This document shows positions 21,536 through 23,738 of a stretch of DNA of 23,738 nucleotides, in pieces. The notes below the pieces were generated by a model, which was not told the DNA's origin, did not search any database, and worked only from the letters and a program-made list of their open reading frames with translations. This DNA is from a virus: positions 1-23,738 of the IMG/VR virus record IMGVR_UViG_3300034108_001291, one strand, 5' to 3'. Made by a program: the position numbers and the translations under genes. How positions within the stretch are numbered: position 1 is the first letter of the stretch; every line of letters begins with the position of its first letter.

Positions 21536-23269
21536 ATGGGAGCATTATTAGAATCAGGTATGGTAGGTAACATCGGTCTTAAGCACCTTCGTGTTATCAA
21601 AGAAGATACCATCAAAAAATGGGATGACTTAGGCTTTTTAGAAGGTCTTGACGGTCACCAAAAAGATAACATCGCGCAATTGTATGAAAACCAAGCGTCT
21701 TATTTAATCAACGAAGCAGCAGTTTCTGATGCTAGTGGTTCATTCGAGACAGTGGTATTCCCAATTATCCGCCGTGTATTCTCTAAATTATTAGCAAACG
21801 ATATCGTTTCTGTACAAGCAATGAACTTACCAATTGGTAAATTGTTCTACTTCGTACCTAAAATTCAAGAAAGACAATCAAACTTACACAAATCACCTTA
21901 TGGTATGCCAGGCAATAGCGACGCATCTACTTTAGGTTATGAAACTGGTACAACAGATCCAAGAAGCTTGTATGATCGTTTTTACGAAGCAAATGATGCA
22001 GCTGATGCTGGTATCTATGATTACTCTAAAGGAGCGTTCTCTGCTGTAACTTTAACAGGTTCTTCAGTTGTAACTTTCTCTAACGGAGCAACTACAGATG
22101 TAGCTAACGCTGATTTAACTGGTGATACAGTTTCTGATATCATTGTTAAATTCACAGGATTTGCAAAAGATGGTCAAGGTAAATTGATCGGGCCAAATGG
22201 TTCTGTAATGGATACTGAAGAATTCTTAGCTTCTGCTGTAGTTAACTACGCAGGTGCAGCAAGAAACTTTAACATTGTTACACAAAAGTATGGTAAAGGT
22301 ATTGTTGAATATGGTCAAAAATCAACTTCAGCAACATATCCTTCAGGAAGATACCAAGATATTTGTGACGAAGAAGGTACAATTTACGTAAAAGTAGATT
22401 TACAATCTTACAGCGCAACTTCAGGTTTCTCTGACTTTACTATTCCTTCAGGTTTCACTTCAAGTGCAGTATCATTAGTTTTCAGAGTTTATGATACATT
22501 AGAATTTGAAGATCAAATTGGTGAAGTATCGTTTGATTTAGCTTCAGTAACAGTTTCTGTAACTGAAAGAAAATTAAGAGCTAGCTGGTCTCCAGAATTA
22601 GCACAAGACGTTTCTGCTTTCCATAACATCGATGCTGAAGCTGAATTAACAGCTTTATTATCTGAGCAAATCGCTGCTGAGGTTGACCGTGAAATTTTAC
22701 GTGACCTTAGAAAAGGTGCTGCTTGGACTGCTAAGTGGGATTATAATGAGTGGAAATATGGTGCAACTGGAAACACTCCGTTCATGGGTTACACTCAAAA
22801 GGATTGGAACCAAACATTGGTGACTAAAATCAACCAATTGTCAGCTCAAATCCATAAGACTACATTAAGAGGTGGTGCAAACTGGATCGTTGTTTCTTCA
22901 GAAGTATCTGCAGTATTCGATGATTTAGAATATTTCCACGTATCTAATGCTGGTCCAGAGCAAGATCAGTACAACATGGGTATCGAGAAAGTAGGTACAC
23001 TTGCTGGACGTTATCAAGTATACCGTGATCCATACTTACCAGCAGGTAAGATCCTTGTAGGTCACAAAGGTAAGTCACTATTAGACGCAGGTTATATCTA
23101 CGCTCCATATGTGCCGTTACAGTTAACTCCAACAATGTACAATCCATTTAACATGACACCGATTAAAGGTATCATGACACGTTACGCAAAGAAAATGGTA
23201 AACAACCGTTACTTCGCTGTAATCAACGTAAGTGGTTTACAAACGTTCGATATGAATACTTTAAGATAA
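21536..23269 (+). CDS. 23: Major capsid protein (T4 gp23-type)
   Basis: The 577-residue protein matches gp23. The segment FPIIRRVFSKLLANDIVSVQAM (key part RRVFSKLLANDIVSVQ, 79-94) and the core ERKLRASWSPELAQDVSAFHNIDAEAEL (key part KLRASWSPELAQD, 346-358) are characteristic. LINE-AAV at 57-63 aligns with the known T4 cleavage site (LTE-AEI) and predicts a mature start at Ala61. A large Gly/Ser/Thr-rich insert (about 165-340) separates conserved parts and may form an outer surface domain. Codons with C in third place (ATC, AAC, TTC, CGT) are more common than in neighbours, which suggests selection for high expression. It forms the HK97-like hexamer lattice of the head. A terminator follows at 23291. 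Confidence 0.96.
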   Translation: MGALLESGMVGNIGLKHLRVIKEDTIKKWDDLGFLEGLDGHQKDNIAQLYENQASYLINEAAVSDASGSFETVVFPIIRRVFSKLLANDIVSVQAMNLPIGKLFYFVPKIQERQSNLHKSPYGMPGNSDASTLGYETGTTDPRSLYDRFYEANDAADAGIYDYSKGAFSAVTLTGSSVVTFSNGATTDVANADLTGDTVSDIIVKFTGFAKDGQGKLIGPNGSVMDTEEFLASAVVNYAGAARNFNIVTQKYGKGIVEYGQKSTSATYPSGRYQDICDEEGTIYVKVDLQSYSATSGFSDFTIPSGFTSSAVSLVFRVYDTLEFEDQIGEVSFDLASVTVSVTERKLRASWSPELAQDVSAFHNIDAEAELTALLSEQIAAEVDREILRDLRKGAAWTAKWDYNEWKYGATGNTPFMGYTQKDWNQTLVTKINQLSAQIHKTTLRGGANWIVVSSEVSAVFDDLEYFHVSNAGPEQDQYNMGIEKVGTLAGRYQVYRDPYLPAGKILVGHKGKSLLDAGYIYAPYVPLQLTPTMYNPFNMTPIKGIMTRYAKKMVNNRYFAVINVSGLQTFDMNTLR

Positions 23270-23290
23270 TCTTAAAATTATCATAATAAG

Positions 23291-23320
23291 AACCCTCACA
23301 GAAATGTGGGGGTTTTTTTT
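23291..23320 (+). terminator. Terminator after the capsid gene
   Basis: CCCTCACA and TGTGGGGG pair (one G-T wobble) around a GAAA tetraloop, followed by eight T. It lies 24 bases after the capsid stop. Confidence 0.88.
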
Positions 23321-23335
23321 GTAATAAAATTAACC

Positions 23336-23343
23336 TATATTTG
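23336..23343 (+). promoter_or_regulatory. Promoter-like motif TATATTTG before the SAP-like gene
   Basis: TATATTTG differs by one base from the TATATTTA seen at the other late-type sites (for example 1575-1582) and also matches the TAnnTTTG core. It lies five bases before the ATG at 23349. No TTTG at the expected -33 distance was found. Confidence 0.4.
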
Positions 23344-23348
23344 TAATA

Positions 23349-23666
23349 ATGGGTGAAAATGTTGATTATAGTAAACTTAGACTAGATGTCCTTGAAAAAA
23401 TGATATACCAACGAGGTATTGATTGTAAATTGAAGAAGGATGAAATGATAAGAATGCTTAAACTATATGACGAGGGTAAGTATGTGGAGCCAATGTTGGA
23501 AACCACCTATGACAAATATGAAAGTGGATTTACTATAGGTATAGATTTAAAAAATCATGCGCAATTGGTACAAATCGGTAAATTGGTCGAAAAAAAAGAA
23601 GCTAAGAGATTAAATCGATATGCTTCTGGTAGGGTCTATTACTGGGGGCCAAATAAGCTCATTTAA
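23349..23666 (+). CDS. Small protein with SAP-like helical N-terminus
   Basis: The 105-residue protein opens with YSKLRLDVLEKMIYQRGIDC followed by KKDEMIRMLKLYDEGKY. This fits the SAP-like helix-loop-helix pattern (L-x-L-x-x-L-x-x-x-x-x-x-x-G ... K-x-E-L-I-x-x-L) found in DNA- and RNA-binding proteins. The C-terminal half (about 50-105) has a strand-rich pattern with Tyr/Trp (GRVYYWGPNKL) and no known motif. It probably binds nucleic acid or acts as a small regulator or head decoration partner. It lies after the capsid terminator, and its stop overlaps convergently with the partial minus-strand gene ending at 23663. The SAP call is by pattern only. Confidence 0.6.
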   Translation: MGENVDYSKLRLDVLEKMIYQRGIDCKLKKDEMIRMLKLYDEGKYVEPMLETTYDKYESGFTIGIDLKNHAQLVQIGKLVEKKEAKRLNRYASGRVYYWGPNKLI

Positions 23667-23738
23667 GGGGCTTTCTTATCTTTCTTGCGTTCTTCATAGC
23701 TAGGCTCAAAATAAGCCTCAATTAGGTCATGAAACTCC
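23663..23738 (-). CDS. C-terminal end of an unknown minus-strand protein (5' end outside window)
   Basis: The minus strand is open from the right edge to a TAA at 23665-23663. The visible end reads EFHDLIEAYFEPSYEERK followed by KDKKAP. It is a charged, partly helical C-terminus; the product cannot be named. The stop codon overlaps the stop of the plus-strand SAP-like gene, the same convergent-overlap arrangement seen at bS21. Confidence 0.5.
   Translation of the reverse strand, partial: EFHDLIEAYFEPSYEERKKDKKAP

Overview
The window reads as part of the genome of a T4-like (myovirus-type) phage that infects a Bacteroidota host, probably Flavobacteria-like. The T4 relationship rests on an ordered head module: large terminase (gp17-type), portal (gp20-type), a prohead-core candidate, prohead protease (gp21-type), acidic scaffold (gp22-type) and major capsid protein (gp23-type). 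The host assignment is an inference from four signs: an AT-rich sequence, start codons preceded by A-rich leaders instead of Shine-Dalgarno sites, signal peptides ending in A-Q or G-Q, and a small ribosomal protein bS21 with the Bacteroidota-type sequence. One promoter also fits the Bacteroidota pattern TTTG-N20-TAnnTTTG. No integrase, insertion sequence, tRNA or CRISPR array was found.

Layout. (1) Bases 1-3815, plus strand: the tail end of an unknown gene, a class 3 lipase, and three Sec-exported proteins. These are a CsgG-like protein, a W/P/Q-rich protein with a beta-barrel-like C-terminus, and a protein with long Ala/Ser and Glu/Lys/Ser low-complexity tracts before a barrel-like C-terminus. 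(2) Bases 3901-8949, minus strand: an unknown protein, an Rnl1-type RNA ligase, a small P-loop kinase, a 50-residue membrane protein, a zinc-binding protein, a small lipoprotein, a possible small RNA, and a ClpC-like double-AAA+ unfoldase without its N-domain. (3) Bases 8950-9478: a repeat-rich divergent control region and an Hsp20 chaperone. (4) Bases 9533-14324, plus strand: a short basic protein, a KTSC protein, a nucleotidyltransferase, and four unrecognised proteins next to the packaging genes. (5) Bases 14379-23269: the packaging and head module, interrupted by one minus-strand gene (bS21). (6) Bases 23349-23738: a small protein with a SAP-like helix-loop-helix and the C-terminal end of a minus-strand gene.

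How it may work together. The octamer TATTTATA sits 4-20 bases before nine late-type starts or operons, in coding orientation on both strands. It is the reverse complement of the T4 late promoter core. Several copies directly follow an intrinsic terminator, giving compact terminator-promoter joints. RNA ligase and kinase suggest RNA repair against host RNA cleavage; bS21 suggests ribosome modification; the unfoldase and Hsp20 form a divergent protein-quality-control pair. At least five copies of [L/I]SE[S/R]K in four head-region proteins, and a LINE-AAV site in the capsid protein, look like targets of the phage's own gp21-type protease. All functions are read from sequence alone; no database search was run.
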